Assembly: GCA_002706445.1 (NCBI GenBank)
Contig: PALE01000042.1
Span: 1-64,000 of the forward strand
DNA length: 64,000 nt
Direction: 5' to 3'
Origin: Erythrobacteraceae bacterium
GTDB taxonomy: Bacteria; Pseudomonadota; Alphaproteobacteria; Sphingomonadales; Sphingomonadaceae
Position 1 is the first letter of the stretch; the number at the start of each line of letters is the position of its first letter. The translations under genes were made by a program, and so were the position numbers. Shown piece after piece: positions 63,519 through 64,000 of this stretch. The notes beneath the pieces were generated by a model. The model was not told the DNA's origin. It saw only the letters and a program-made list of their open reading frames with translations, and ran no database searches.

Positions 63519-63752
63519 TGGAGAGGGTCCTTGTTTTGTAGGTATCGAATTCAATCGCAAAATTGTGCCTGCAACGTTTCGAATTATTATCAGTTGCGAA
63601 TCACTACCTATTTCATTAGGTTTTAGGTTGCAACTGAAAACTGAAATTTTTTTGAGGCGGATCAAAAAGCGGGGCCTGTGGACCCGATTTCAGAAGCAAT
63701 TTTGCGATTGGCGCTCATGGCGCTAAATAGGTTGCAGGAAAAGGACTGAAGT
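63519..63752. promoter_or_regulatory. AT-rich divergent intergenic region
   Basis: This 234-base gap is clearly AT-richer than its neighbours and separates the CC_3452 gene from the HxlR regulator. AGGTTGCA occurs twice (near 63625 and 63730), and AGTTGCGA, a looser relative, lies near 63591. They could be regulator half-sites. No gene or confident promoter was recognised. Confidence 0.45.
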
Positions 63753-64000
63753 ATGGGCGATGTCAGAGAACCACTGCGCGAGCTGATCGAATGCGGCCTG
63801 CCGCAAGCGCTTGAAGTTATGGGTGAACGCTGGTCATTCATGATCCTTCGCGCGAGTTTCAACGGCCTCAAGCACTTCGAAGAATTCCTCAGCGAACTGG
63901 GGATTGCGCGAAATATTCTCTCCAATCGCCTCGCGAAGCTGGTTGAGAATGGCATCCTCAAGCGCGAACCGTGCGCTGATGATCGCCGCAAGATCGAATA
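63753..64000 (+). CDS. HxlR-family winged-helix regulator, truncated by window end
   Basis: The first 82 residues of an HxlR-type regulator: MGDVREPLRELIECGLPQAL, EVMGERWSFMILRASFNGLKHFEEFLSELGIARNILSNRLAKLVENGILKREP. These residues form the winged-helix DNA-binding domain typical of the family (one to two wings, DRRKIEY beginning the wing). AAGGA lies eight bases before ATG. The C-terminus is outside the window. It may regulate itself and the divergent CC_3452 gene. Confidence 0.87.
   Translation, partial: MGDVREPLRELIECGLPQALEVMGERWSFMILRASFNGLKHFEEFLSELGIARNILSNRLAKLVENGILKREPCADDRRKIE

Overview
The window looks like a chromosomal segment of a GC-rich alphaproteobacterium in the Sphingomonadales, probably Erythrobacteraceae. 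This is inferred from gene content and protein style: a CC_3452-family protein, a cysteine-free L36, a UPF0262 protein, a DUF3604-PpiC-HupE trio, a HprK/NTase-type lasso peptide cluster and a GTA-type spike base protein. No rRNA, tRNA, CRISPR, insertion sequence or phage integrase was seen. About 52 protein genes are supported. Two of them, a 42-residue lasso precursor and a 41-residue ribosomal protein L36, are absent from the ORF track.

Layout. 1-2003: end of an export/polymer locus (a partial small protein, a Wzy-like ligase/polymerase, a small secreted membrane protein). 2166-9352: a complete lasso peptide gene cluster (B2, C, precursor A, HprK-like kinase, B1/PqqD-like, ABC exporter, nucleotidyltransferase). 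9524-12860: rmlACDB for dTDP-L-rhamnose. 12922-20306: carrier protein, FkbH-like HAD, methyltransferase, MBOAT, SGNH-like membrane protein, acyltransferase-3 and VOC protein. This set resembles the Dlt teichoic-acid alanylation machinery, but with FkbH-type loading of the carrier. 20303-29141: Wzx flippase, sulfotransferase, a GTA head-spike-base homologue coupled to a large beta-rich protein, a second Wzy-like polymerase, two GT2 enzymes and a UDP-xylose synthase. 29223-38057: Wzc kinase, Wza-type export lipoprotein, WecB, WecC, GT4 and UDP-glucose dehydrogenase. The 9-38 kb stretch therefore reads as one exopolysaccharide/capsule locus supplying dTDP-rhamnose, UDP-GlcA/xylose and UDP-ManNAcA, with assembly, decoration and export genes.

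38231-43516 holds a CoA-transferase/racemase, a MaoC hydratase and the DUF3604-PpiC-HupE operon. 43513-48574 is a tripartite ABC exporter (OMF, HlyD, ATPase, FtsX-type permease) divergent from a TetR regulator, with a double palindrome between them. 48691 to the end is mainly housekeeping (ftsH, rpoZ, dnaB, cdd, galE, rpmJ) with scattered hypothetical genes, ending in a truncated HxlR regulator.

The three points most worth follow-up are the lasso cluster with its unannotated precursor, the FkbH/ACP/MBOAT/SGNH 'Dlt-like' decoration module, and the GTA-spike-type gene pair embedded in the polysaccharide locus. All functional statements rest on reading motifs and gene order; no database search was run.
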